Positions 8,749 to 17,800 of a stretch of 64,000 nt of DNA are shown here, piece after piece. Every line of letters begins with the position of its first letter. Positions within the stretch are counted from its first letter, which is position 1. A model generated the notes under the pieces. It was not told the origin of the DNA. It did no database searches and saw only the letters and a program-made list of their open reading frames with translations. Source of the stretch: an uncultured Flavobacteriaceae bacterium (GTDB taxonomy: Bacteria > Bacteroidota > Bacteroidia > Flavobacteriales > Flavobacteriaceae); NCBI GenBank assembly GCA_947502495.1, contig CANNAC010000001.1:372001-436000 (forward strand), given 5' to 3'. Position numbers and translations under genes: made by a program.

Positions 8749-9138
8749 TTAATTTAAAATGGCATCAATTTCTTTGGTTACACGAGTAGGACGTTTTGTT
8801 TGTACAGCCATTAAACACCAAGTAGTCTCTGCTTTTAGTAGTAGTTTTTGCGTACTATTATTGTGCATTTCTATAATGCTTTTTGCGGTGGCTCCTTGCG
8901 CATCTATAAATTGTGTCGTTATTTTTACTTCGTCATATAAGTGTGCAGAAGCTTTATAGTCTACAAGATGTTTACGAACGACCCAAAAATAGGCTTTGTA
9001 AATATCTTCCGTAGCTATTTGTTGCCAGTGTGCTTTGGCAATATCTTGAATCCATTGTATATAGCGAATATTGTTGACGTGGTTGAGTTCGTCTAAGTCT
9101 TCTTTAGTAACGGTAACCGTAAATTCGAAGGTTTTCAT
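8749..9138 (-). CDS. Acyl-CoA thioesterase, hotdog fold (copy 1)
   Basis: A YbgC/4-hydroxybenzoyl-CoA thioesterase-type hotdog protein of about 129 residues. It shows the family motif DLDELNHVNNIRYIQW near the N-terminus, with the Asp/His/Asn catalytic region, followed by the long hotdog helix. An ATG three codons further upstream (9147) is also possible. I prefer 9138 because it makes the protein start MKTFEF, like the neighbouring paralogue, which starts MKTFET. Its physiological substrate is unknown. The paralogue lies 260 bases upstream on the same strand, so this is a tandem duplication. Confidence 0.85.
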   Translation of the reverse strand: MKTFEFTVTVTKEDLDELNHVNNIRYIQWIQDIAKAHWQQIATEDIYKAYFWVVRKHLVDYKASAHLYDEVKITTQFIDAQGATAKSIIEMHNNSTQKLLLKAETTWCLMAVQTKRPTRVTKEIDAILN

Positions 9139-9409
9139 AAAGTCCATTTAATAGCGTATTAAATTAAAAATTGTGTTCAATAAAAGGTTGCTATTAATCC
9201 AAGACTTTCTTTTGGAAAGTATGATACTTTAAATATAGGAAAGCATATAGTTTCTGAAAATTAAATCAGGTATAAAACCATTTTTCTAGTTATCGTGTAA
9301 TAACTTCAAAGTCAAAAGGTTTGTGTTCCTATTTTAGGAAACAGAATATTTTGTTTGTAGAGAAAGTGATATGCTTTGAAATATGCGGGCTAAAAGGATC
9401 TATTATTTT

Positions 9410-9799
9410 TTATATAAATAGATTGCGAATCTCAGGAGTTATGCGAGCAGGTTTTTGTGTTTTCTTACTAATTAAACACCAATTGGTTATTGATGTAGCT
9501 AATAAGGCATCCGTTTTTTTGTTGTAGATATCTACAATTCGGATAGATGTTACGCCTTCCGATTTAGTAACATAGGTTTTAATTAAAAGGTTATCGCCTA
9601 AATATGCAGCTTGTTTATAGTCTATATGATTGGATAACATTACCCAGAAATATTCACTTTTAATAGTAGGAGTAGCAATTTGTTCCCAATTTTGCTTTGC
9701 AATATCATTTACCCATTGCACGTAACGTACGTTGTTCACATGATTTAGATCATCTAAATCATGTGCAGTAACAACGATATTGGTTTCAAATGTTTTCAA
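9410..9799 (-). CDS. Acyl-CoA thioesterase, hotdog fold (copy 2), TTG start
   Basis: The 129-residue hotdog thioesterase has DLDDLNHVNNVRYVQW at about 14-29, aligned without gaps to copy 1. The start is TTG at 9797-9799. No in-frame ATG gives a complete N-terminus, and the resulting MKTFETNIVV matches the start of copy 1. The TTG begins one base after the TAA of the upstream glutaminyl cyclase gene, so translation is probably coupled. Differences between the two copies in the central region suggest different acyl substrates. Confidence 0.87.
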   Translation of the reverse strand: MKTFETNIVVTAHDLDDLNHVNNVRYVQWVNDIAKQNWEQIATPTIKSEYFWVMLSNHIDYKQAAYLGDNLLIKTYVTKSEGVTSIRIVDIYNKKTDALLATSITNWCLISKKTQKPARITPEIRNLFI

Positions 9800-9800
9800 A

Positions 9801-10835
9801 TTATTCTTTAATGATTTCTACTTCAAATAACTTATCCCAACGTTTTCCTGTAATAAAAAGCGTTTTCGTTTCCGGGTTGTACGCAATACCATTTAATACA
9901 TCTAAACCTTGGTGTTGTGTTACTTTACTTTTTAATGGTGAAAAATCGATAACACCTTCAATTGCTCCATTGCTAGGATTTATAATAGCAACACCATTTT
10001 TTTGATAGCGATTGGCGTAAATTTTTCCGTTTACCCATTCTAGTTCGTTTAGTCCAACAACTTTTCCTTGATTGTGGTATGCTTGTATATAGCTTTCTTC
10101 GGCAAGTGTTTCTGGGTTGATCGTCCAGATTTTTTCTGTTCCATCACTTTTATATAAGGTTTTCGTGTCATTACAAATTCCCCAACCTTCTTTGCTATTA
10201 TTATATTTAAAACTTCCTGTTTTTTCAAAAGTATCTACATCATACACAAAACCGGTTCCGCTTTGCCAAGTAAGTTGGTATACTTTATTATTTAAAACCG
10301 TTAAACCTTCTCCAAAATACGCGTTTTCTAAATCTATGTTTTTAAGAACTTCTCCAGTTTTATAGTTCACTTTTCGAAGTTTCGATTCGCCACGTTGCCC
10401 AGTGCTTTCGTATAATTCGTTATTGTAGAACTCTAATCCTTGGGTGTAGGATGTAATGTCATGCGGATATTCGTTTATAATTTTATAGGTATATACTTTA
10501 GGAGTAGCATTATTTAAAACGGTTAGCTTTTGAGAAACCGTTTGTGTTTCTCCATCGAATGTGATGGTTGCTTCTAAGGTATGTTCTCCAAGCTTTGTAT
10601 TTTGCAAAGTGCTTTTTTCGGAAATAGTTTCTCCATTTAAGGTATAACTTACAGATGCAATAGGATGCTTTTTAGGATTTTTTATAGACAGATTTAATGC
10701 TTCTCCAAGCGATAAAGCATTGTTTTTTGCGTTGGTAACTAGGGAAAAGTCATTTTTTTTCTGTGTTGCATTGCTTCCGCAGGACACAATAAAAGTTGCT
10801 AAAAATATGATTGTGAGTATTTTGAATGTTCTCAT
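9801..10835 (-). CDS. Glutaminyl-peptide cyclotransferase (glutamine cyclotransferase family), lipoprotein
   Basis: The 344-residue protein belongs to the plant/bacterial five-bladed beta-propeller glutaminyl cyclases, which form N-terminal pyroglutamate on exported proteins. A lipoprotein signal ends in FIVSC (Cys19), placing it in the periplasm or outer membrane. A short Ig-like domain fills about 25-110. The propeller follows, with family hallmarks YTQGLEF, ESTGQRGESKLRK, YFGEGL, QLTWQSGTGFVYD, EGWGIC, LNELEW, IYANRYQKN and HQGLDVLNGIAYNP. Mature T9SS and SPI proteins often have N-terminal Gln after their Ala-Gln cleavage sites, so an exported cyclase fits this phylum well. It overlaps functionally with nothing else nearby. 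The thioesterase gene follows after one base. Confidence 0.92.
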   Translation of the reverse strand: MRTFKILTIIFLATFIVSCGSNATQKKNDFSLVTNAKNNALSLGEALNLSIKNPKKHPIASVSYTLNGETISEKSTLQNTKLGEHTLEATITFDGETQTVSQKLTVLNNATPKVYTYKIINEYPHDITSYTQGLEFYNNELYESTGQRGESKLRKVNYKTGEVLKNIDLENAYFGEGLTVLNNKVYQLTWQSGTGFVYDVDTFEKTGSFKYNNSKEGWGICNDTKTLYKSDGTEKIWTINPETLAEESYIQAYHNQGKVVGLNELEWVNGKIYANRYQKNGVAIINPSNGAIEGVIDFSPLKSKVTQHQGLDVLNGIAYNPETKTLFITGKRWDKLFEVEIIKE

Positions 10836-10889
10836 GATGTCTTAAAAGTTTTATGCAAGATATTTATTAAAATTCGGTTAAAAAAAACA

Positions 10890-10919
10890 TTGTGAAAAAA
10901 TTAAAAGGTTGTATATTTG
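10890..10919 (+). promoter_or_regulatory. Canonical Bacteroidota promoter of the SRP RNA gene
   Basis: TTG (10890-10892), a 19-base spacer, then TATATTTG (10912-10919). Both elements and the spacing match the sigma-A consensus of the phylum. The RNA's first G (10925) is six bases after the -7 box. Confidence 0.85.
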
Positions 10920-10924
10920 CACTC

Positions 10925-11017
10925 GGCAAGTCCTACACAACTAGCTCCTGTTGAATCCTCCAGGTCGGGAACGAAGCAAAGGTAAATGGTTGAGCAGTGT
11001 GATGTAGGTAGCTTGCC
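10925..11017 (+). ncRNA. ffs: Small signal recognition particle RNA (4.5S-type)
   Basis: The 93-base RNA closes with GGCAAG at the 5' end pairing with CTTGCC at the 3' end. The apical domain contains the invariant CAGGTCGGGAACGAAGCA, that is, the GGAA tetraloop and the asymmetric internal loop recognised by Ffh. It binds Ffh for co-translational targeting of membrane proteins. A run of seven Ts (11018-11024) directly follows and completes an intrinsic terminator. Confidence 0.96.
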
Positions 11018-11118
11018 TTTTTTTATGCAATAAACTCAAATCTTGAAAGCAATAGCTAATCAGGATTTTTTTGGTTTATAGAAGTTCCTATATAATGGGA
11101 ATCTCTCCATTAAAATTG

Positions 11119-11126
11119 TATTTTTG
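11119..11126 (+). promoter_or_regulatory. -7 element TATTTTTG for the SDR gene
   Basis: An exact TAnnTTTG match 19 bases before the ATG at 11146. No TTG lies at the standard upstream spacing. The resulting leader would be very short. Confidence 0.45.
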
Positions 11127-11145
11127 AAATCTTAAAAATACATTT

Positions 11146-11949
11146 ATGTCTAAAGTTGTTTTAATTACTGGAGGTTCTTCAGGAATTGGTAAATCTGTTG
11201 GAGAATTTTTAACAGAAAAAGGGTACACGGTTTATGGAACTAGTAGAAATCCGAATAAGTATACGTCTAGTATATTTAAAATAATCGCTTTAGATGTCAC
11301 CAAAACGGAAACTATAGCAACTGCTATTAATACCGTAATAGAAGCTGAAGGTAGAATAGATGTGCTTATCAATAATGCTGGAGTTGGTATTACAGGACCA
11401 ATTGAAGAAATACCGGAAGCCGAAATTAAGGCGAATTTTGAAACTAATTTTTTTGGACCAATAAACGTTATTAAGGCTGTTTTGCCACAAATGCGCAAGC
11501 AACATGCCGGTTTAATCATAAATATTACTTCCATTGCTGGATATATGGGACTTCCATATAGAGGTATTTACTCTGCAAGTAAAGGTGCTTTAGAGATTAT
11601 TACCGAAGCTTTTAGAATGGAAATAAAAGACTTTAATATAGAGATGACTAATGTTGCGCCTGGTGATTTTGCAACCAATATCGCTTCCGGAAGGTTTCAT
11701 GCGCCGATACAAGAAAATTCACCATACCAAAAACCGTATGGTAATACACTAAAATTAATGGATGCACATGTAGATGAAGGTAAAGATCCTTTACTTATGG
11801 CAAAAGCCGTTTTCAAAGTTATAAATACCAAAAAGCCAAAAGGACATTATAAAGTTGGAGAGTTTATGCAAAAATTCTCTATTGTTTTAAAACGTATATT
11901 ACCAGATAAGATGTATGAAAAAATGTTATTAAACCATTACAAATTGTAA
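11146..11949 (+). CDS. SDR family oxidoreductase
   Basis: This 267-residue classical short-chain dehydrogenase has the cofactor loop TGGSSGIG at 8-15, NNAG at 76-79, catalytic Ser129 and the YxxxK pair Tyr142/Lys146 in IYSASKGAL. The residues after the second strand (GTSRNPNKY, with Ser-Arg) suggest NADPH preference; this is inference. The C-terminal extension (PKGHYKVGEFMQKFSIVLKRILPDKMYEKML) is typical of the 17-beta-hydroxysteroid-dehydrogenase-like subgroup. The substrate is unknown. The gene is monocistronic and sits between SRP RNA and the T9SS protein pair. Confidence 0.92.
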   Translation: MSKVVLITGGSSGIGKSVGEFLTEKGYTVYGTSRNPNKYTSSIFKIIALDVTKTETIATAINTVIEAEGRIDVLINNAGVGITGPIEEIPEAEIKANFETNFFGPINVIKAVLPQMRKQHAGLIINITSIAGYMGLPYRGIYSASKGALEIITEAFRMEIKDFNIEMTNVAPGDFATNIASGRFHAPIQENSPYQKPYGNTLKLMDAHVDEGKDPLLMAKAVFKVINTKKPKGHYKVGEFMQKFSIVLKRILPDKMYEKMLLNHYKL

Positions 11950-12005
11950 GGTAGCGGATCATTCTACTAACTAAAGAATAATTATGAATTAGATTTCTAT
12001 TCCTG

Positions 12006-12021
12006 CCTGTCTGCAGATAGG
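12006..12021. repeat. Short imperfect palindrome
   Basis: CCTGTCTGCAGATAGG is a palindrome with one mismatched pair, preceded by an overlapping CCTG. It lies 18 bases before the ATG of the choice-of-anchor L gene, in the region where a ribosome would bind. Dispersed CCTGCCTG-type palindromes are common in flavobacterial genomes. Confidence 0.4.
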
Positions 12022-12038
12022 TAAACCAAAAAATAAAT

Positions 12039-14471
12039 ATGAGAAAAATAAAAAAAGGGTTTGTGTTATTTTTTATGCTTTTTGCAGCTACTAATTATGC
12101 GCAAATAATTAGTATTAATGATTCCGCAGATCCAGAATCTAATTATGATTTACAGCAATTAATAAAAGATGTTCTTATAGATAGTGATTGTGCAGTTATT
12201 GATAATTTTTCTGCGCAAGCATCTGGTTTGCCAACAAGTACTCAAACAAAAAGTTATGGGTATTTTAAAACCCCAACGGGTAGTAATTTTCCTTTTGAAA
12301 GCGGTCTTATTCTAACTACAGGAAGAGCTTTTGCGGCAGGAAACGTAAGGGATACCAGTATTCCTTACCCTGATTTTGGGAATGGATTACCTGGAGATGC
12401 AGATCTAGAAGCTGCTTTATTACAAAACAACACGAATGACGCAACGTTTGTTAAGTTTAATTTTACGCCAACATCGAGTGATTTTAGTTTTAGATTTTTG
12501 ATGGCATCCGAAGAATATGACGGAGGAACAGAATGTTCTTTTGCAGATAGTTTTGCGTTTTTACTAAGAGAAGCAGGTACAATTGCATATACTAATTTAG
12601 CTGTTTTACCAGACGGAACTCCAGTAAGTGTTACTAATATTAATAACTCGGGATCTTGTACCGCAAATGTAAATTACTTTGCAGGATATAATCTTGGGAG
12701 TACTAATTATGGAGGAAGAACAAAGGTTTTAACTGCAAATGCTTCCGTAACTCCGAATCAAGTTTATGAAATAAAAATTGTGGTTGCAGATCAAGGAGAT
12801 TCTGCTTATGATTCTGCTATTTTTTTAGAAGCTGGAAGTTTTAATATTGGTTTAAATATTGGTGCTGATGTTACATTCTCTTCTGGGAATCCTGTTTGTG
12901 GGAGTACTACATATACCTTAGATACACAAGTGCCAATTACAGATGCGGCACATAAATGGTTTAAGGACACTGTTGAAATTATTGGAGAAAATGACCAGAC
13001 TTTAGATGTTACAACAGCAGGTGTTTATAGAGTAGAAGTAACCTACGGAACCAATTGTACTACAGAAGACGAAATTACTATAGAGTTTACTCAAAATCCG
13101 ATTGCAAATCCTATTGTAGATCAGTTTGTTTGTGATGATAATAATGATGGTTTTAGTGTTTATAATTTTCAGGTGTTTAATGAAACAGTCCTTGGTACCC
13201 AATCTGCAGCAAATTATAATGTAAGCTATCATCTATCTCAAAACGATGCAGAAAATGATGTAGATGCGATTACTACGGATTATAGAAACCAAAATGCATA
13301 TCAATTAGAAACCATATTTGTAAGAATAGAAGATAATACCTATAGCTATTGTTATAGTACTACAACTTTTGATATTAATGTTTTTAATTCCTTAACGGCT
13401 TCAAATCCATCCCCATTACATGCTTGTGATATAGATACGGATGGATTTAATACTTTCGATTTAACCCTAGCAGAATCCGATATTTTAAATGGTTTACCTG
13501 CTACAAATTATTCGTTTGATTATTACGAAAAGGAAGCAGATGCCATTCTTGGTAATGCTACACAAATAACGACACCTACAAATTTTAATAATACAATAGC
13601 AACGCTACAAATTGTATACGTAAGAGTGCAACCAATAACTAATGAATGCTTTCAAGTAGTACCAATAATACTTATTGTACATCCTTTATTAGACATTGAT
13701 TTAGACGATAAATATCTTATTTGTTTAGCCGCAAATGATAGTGTTCTAGTTCCTGTAGAAGTGGATCCGGCACTACAAACATCTCCAATAGATACAAATT
13801 TAAGTGAAACAACTTACACTTTTCAATGGTATACTGGTGAAAATGTTTTAGCAGCAAATAGTATTCCAGGGGAAACCCAAGCTACATATAATGCTACAAC
13901 CATTGGTTTTTATACGGTACAGGTAACCAATATCATTTCTGGTTGTATTTATGTAGATACTACAGAAGTGGTTTCTTCTTATCCTCCAGAAAGCATTTCT
14001 GTAGAAGTATTAACAGATGCTTTTTCTGAGAACAGTATGTTAGAAGTAACCGTTACCGGAATTGGTGCGTATGAGTTTAGTTTATATGAAGGCTATTGGC
14101 AGAGTTCTCCTGTATTTAGTAATGTGTTAGGAGGTGAGCATATGGTTAAAGTTAGAGATGTTTATAATTGTGAAGAATTATCCTATGATGTTGTTATTGT
14201 AGATTATCCGAAGGTTTTTACACCTAATAATGATGGGTTTAATGATACCTGGAATATTCTAGGAACTAAAAACCAATTAGGAGCAAAAATTTATATTTTC
14301 GATAGATATGGAAAGCTTATGAAACAGTTAAGTCCTTCAAGTATTGGTTGGGACGGTACTTTTAATGGGGATAAAATGCCAACTTCCGATTATTGGTTTA
14401 CCGTAGAATATCTAGAACCATTAAACAACACGAAGAAAGAATTTACAGCGCATTTTACACTTAAAAGATAG
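12039..14471 (+). CDS. Choice-of-anchor L protein with T9SS type B sorting domain
   Basis: The 810-residue secreted protein has a signal peptide at about 1-22 ending in Tyr-Ala-Gln. A choice-of-anchor L domain fills about 35-275 (SYGYFKTPTGSNFPFESGLILTTG, then FLMASEEYDGGTECSFADSFAF). Then comes an Ig/PKD-like domain and two repeat units of roughly 100 residues that begin with an acidic, possibly Ca-binding CDDNNDG or CDIDTDG motif. The gliding-motility-associated C-terminal domain (FTPNNDGFNDTWNILG through IYIFDRYGKLMKQL and GWDGTFNG) closes the protein. Type B domains direct export through T9SS and surface attachment. The last 350 residues are nearly the same as those of the 1231-residue protein downstream. 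It is probably a surface adhesin-like protein. Confidence 0.9.
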   Translation: MRKIKKGFVLFFMLFAATNYAQIISINDSADPESNYDLQQLIKDVLIDSDCAVIDNFSAQASGLPTSTQTKSYGYFKTPTGSNFPFESGLILTTGRAFAAGNVRDTSIPYPDFGNGLPGDADLEAALLQNNTNDATFVKFNFTPTSSDFSFRFLMASEEYDGGTECSFADSFAFLLREAGTIAYTNLAVLPDGTPVSVTNINNSGSCTANVNYFAGYNLGSTNYGGRTKVLTANASVTPNQVYEIKIVVADQGDSAYDSAIFLEAGSFNIGLNIGADVTFSSGNPVCGSTTYTLDTQVPITDAAHKWFKDTVEIIGENDQTLDVTTAGVYRVEVTYGTNCTTEDEITIEFTQNPIANPIVDQFVCDDNNDGFSVYNFQVFNETVLGTQSAANYNVSYHLSQNDAENDVDAITTDYRNQNAYQLETIFVRIEDNTYSYCYSTTTFDINVFNSLTASNPSPLHACDIDTDGFNTFDLTLAESDILNGLPATNYSFDYYEKEADAILGNATQITTPTNFNNTIATLQIVYVRVQPITNECFQVVPIILIVHPLLDIDLDDKYLICLAANDSVLVPVEVDPALQTSPIDTNLSETTYTFQWYTGENVLAANSIPGETQATYNATTIGFYTVQVTNIISGCIYVDTTEVVSSYPPESISVEVLTDAFSENSMLEVTVTGIGAYEFSLYEGYWQSSPVFSNVLGGEHMVKVRDVYNCEELSYDVVIVDYPKVFTPNNDGFNDTWNILGTKNQLGAKIYIFDRYGKLMKQLSPSSIGWDGTFNGDKMPTSDYWFTVEYLEPLNNTKKEFTAHFTLKR
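13428..14471 (+). repeat. 3' segment shared with 17545-18588 (copy A)
   Basis: Aligned at a constant offset of 4117 bases to copy B. Similarity rises from about 80% at the left to about 95% over the final 500 bases, and the stop codons coincide. This looks like duplication followed by gene conversion anchored at the sorting domain. Confidence 0.9.
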
Positions 14472-14566
14472 ATGAAAATTTAGTAAGTATATTGGCACTA
14501 CTTTAAAATATGCTAAAGCTATATTTACAACATAAAATAAGAATAAACGTTAAAAAAAGAGATTGG

Positions 14567-14899
14567 ATGAAAAAAATACTTTTTACCTGCTTATTTCTAG
14601 TAACTACTTTAATCGTTACTGCACAGAATAATGCAAAGGATTTAAATATAAATGAAATCCACACGTCATATATGCAAGTGTTAAAACTTGAAAAAGCAGA
14701 TGCGAAAAAGTTTAAAAAAATATTTATCAAATATAATAAGGAACTGTTTTCTGCTGAAAAAACAGAGAATAAATCCCTGTACAATAAGGTTTTAAAAAAA
14801 ATGGATTTAGAAGTATATGCTATTTGTACAACAGTACAGTTTGATGCCTATAAAAAATTAAAATTAGAGTTAGAGCCAAGTAAAAAATATAGATGGTAA
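14567..14899 (+). CDS. Small secreted hypothetical protein
   Basis: A 110-residue protein from the ATG at 14567. It has a clear signal peptide (MKKILFTCLFLVTTLIVTAQ) and then a charged, helical mature part rich in lysine and glutamate (KLEKADAKKFKKIFIKYNKELFSAEKTENK). An in-frame ATG at 14510 would put 19 charged residues ahead of the signal peptide and is rejected. It overlaps the next gene by seven bases: its TAA is 14897-14899 and the downstream ATG starts at 14893, so the two are co-translated. No family is recognised. It may be a periplasmic partner of the T9SS proteins on either side. Confidence 0.75.
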   Translation: MKKILFTCLFLVTTLIVTAQNNAKDLNINEIHTSYMQVLKLEKADAKKFKKIFIKYNKELFSAEKTENKSLYNKVLKKMDLEVYAICTTVQFDAYKKLKLELEPSKKYRW

Positions 14900-17800
14900 T
14901 AAATAAAGAAGTATACGGATCCATTATTTTATTTTTAGTTTCCATTGCTATGTATGCGCAGGGTACAATTTGTGCAAATACAAATGCATTTTGTGCTGAT
15001 AATTCAGGACAGTTTAATTTTTCAAACAGTACAAACTCTGGATCCGCAGAGGCAGGACCAAATTACGGCTGCTTAACTACGCAACCTAACCCTGCATGGT
15101 TTTATATAAAAATAGGTGCTACTGGGAACCTAAATATGCAAATTGAACAAAATTCATTAGCAGATTTTACAGGAACAGGTATTGATGTAGACTTTATTTG
15201 CTATGGGCCTTTTACACAGGCTGAAATTCAAGGAGGTACTTCTTGTAATAATTTAACGAATGTAAATACTGTGGATTGTAGTTATTCTCCGAACGCTATA
15301 GAAACCCTAAATATTACAAATGCTATCGCCGGACAATATTATATGCTGCTAATCACTAATTTTGATAATAGTCCTGGTTTTATCAATATGGAACTACTCG
15401 CTACAAGTACTGGAGGAACAGATTGCTCTATTGTATCTGGTAATTTAGGTGCGGATCAAGATTTATGTTTGGGAGAACTGCCAACTCTCGATGGTACTAC
15501 TATTGGAGCTACTTCATATACCTGGGAAGTAGATACAACACCTTATAATTTAACAGAAGACTTTACAGCAGTAACTGGTGTAGCAACAGATCCAACCTAT
15601 ACTATTACAAATAACCTAACAGGGATTTATAGAGTTACAGTTAGTGATGGCACAGCTTCCGATTTTGATGATGTATTAATTGTTTTTCACGATATACCTA
15701 CAGCAAATCCAATATCTAATCTATTTATTTGCGATGATAATAACGATGGTTCTATTAATTATGATTTAACAACGCTATATCCACAAATACTATTAACTCA
15801 AAGTACAGCAGATTTTGAAATAAATTATTTTGAAGGAATGGCAGATTATACTGCAGGAATACAAATTCCAGATTATACCAATTATATAAATTCAAATCAA
15901 ACAAATACTATTATTGCTGAAATTAGAAATATTTCAAATAATTCCTGTTTGGCAATAACAACATTTGAAATTCAAGTTTTTGATGGCGCATTGCCATCCA
16001 TGACAGTTCCAGATTTATCTTTTTGTGATAATACAAGTGTGGGTTCAGACAATGATGGAATTATTACGTTTAATTTAGAAGATAGAAAGTTAGCTATTTT
16101 AAATACGCAAAATGATGCAGATTTCACATTAACTTTTTTTACAGATGCTGCTTTTACTAATCCAATAGCAACAGCAGATGTTACCAATTACACGAATGAT
16201 CCAAGCTTGAATAATGCTAACGGAGAGCAGACAATTTATGTTAAAATGACTAGTAATTTGAATGCTAGTTGTACATCTAATACCTCCTTTAAAATTATTG
16301 TTTTTCCTTTGCCAACCATAACACCAATTGTTGAGCTTAAACAATGTGATGATGATATAGATGGTATAACCTTATTCAATCTTACGGAAGCTAATATTTT
16401 AATTTCCGACAACTCCACTAACGAGTTTTTTACCTATTATTTAACACAAGCAGAGGCCGAAGCAGGACTTGTGGCAAATCAAATTACAAATCCTACAAAC
16501 TATTCAAACCCTACAGCATTAAGTAGTTTTGTTTATTCAAGAATAGAAACTGCTAATGGTTGTTATAGAACAGCTAGAATTAATTTAATAGTGGGAGCAA
16601 CTCAAATTCCCACAAGTTTTCAATTAAATTATTCGGTTTGTGATGATTATTTAATAGATAATGATAACAGAAATGGTGTTGCTGCTTTTAATTTTAGTGA
16701 TGCAAGTGCGCAGCTAATAGCATTATTTCCAGCAGGACAAAACATTACTTTAACTTATTATAGATCTTTACTAGATGCCTTAGCAGAAACGAACCCTATT
16801 TTAGATATAAGCAATCATAGAAATGATACTTCGCCAAATGTACAAGCAATTTTTGTTAGAGTAGATAATGAGGATGTAAATGCTTGTTTAGGTTTAGGAC
16901 AACATATTACTTTAACAGTGGATCCATTACCAGATTTAAATACGATAACAGACTATCCAGAATGTAGTGATACAATTTCTGCAACTTTTGACCTTAGTAG
17001 TAAAGATGCTGAAGTTATCGGTGCACAAACAACACCTATTTTAATTAGTTATCATGATAATATATTAGACGCAGAAAGTAATGCAAGTCCTATTACAAGT
17101 CCTTATTTAAGTACGGTTGCTTCTAAAACTATTTATGTTAGAGCACAATTTGATACGAACAATAATGGTATTACAGATCCAGAGGAATGCTTTACTACAG
17201 ACATGCGTTTTAATTTAATAATTAATCTAAATCCTGAAGTTTTTGCACCAACACCTATTCGTATTTGTAGTCAAATGGTTACTAATGAATATGATGTAAC
17301 TATTAGGGCAAATGAAATTACAGGAGGAGATAATACTATTTCCTTAACCTATTTTGAAACGCAAGCAGATTTGGTTGCCAACAACGCAATTCCAGATCCA
17401 ACAGAATATATTAGTACGGTTTTAAATAATACCATTGAAGTTTTGGCAACAGGAGCTAATGGTTGTACATCACAAGTAACCTTAATGCTAAATACAAATT
17501 TATTTGATAATTTTGAAACAAACCCGATGCCTCTTGAAGTATGCGATATAGATACAGATGGTTTTGATAGTTTTGATTTAACCTTAGCCGAATCTGATAT
17601 TTTAAACGGTTTACCAGCAGCTAATTATTCATTTGATTATTACCAAGATGAAGCCGATGCCATTCTAGGTAACGCCATGCAAATTATCACACCTACTAAC
17701 TTTAATAATACCGCAGCAACAACGCAAATTGTTTATGCCAGAGTGCAACCAATAACCAATGCCTGTTTTCAAGTTGTTCCAGTAACACTTGTTGTGCATC

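Noticed and set aside
14510-14566. Longer start for the small secreted protein
   Set aside because: It adds 19 charged residues in front of a complete signal peptide. The ATG at 14567 is the better start.
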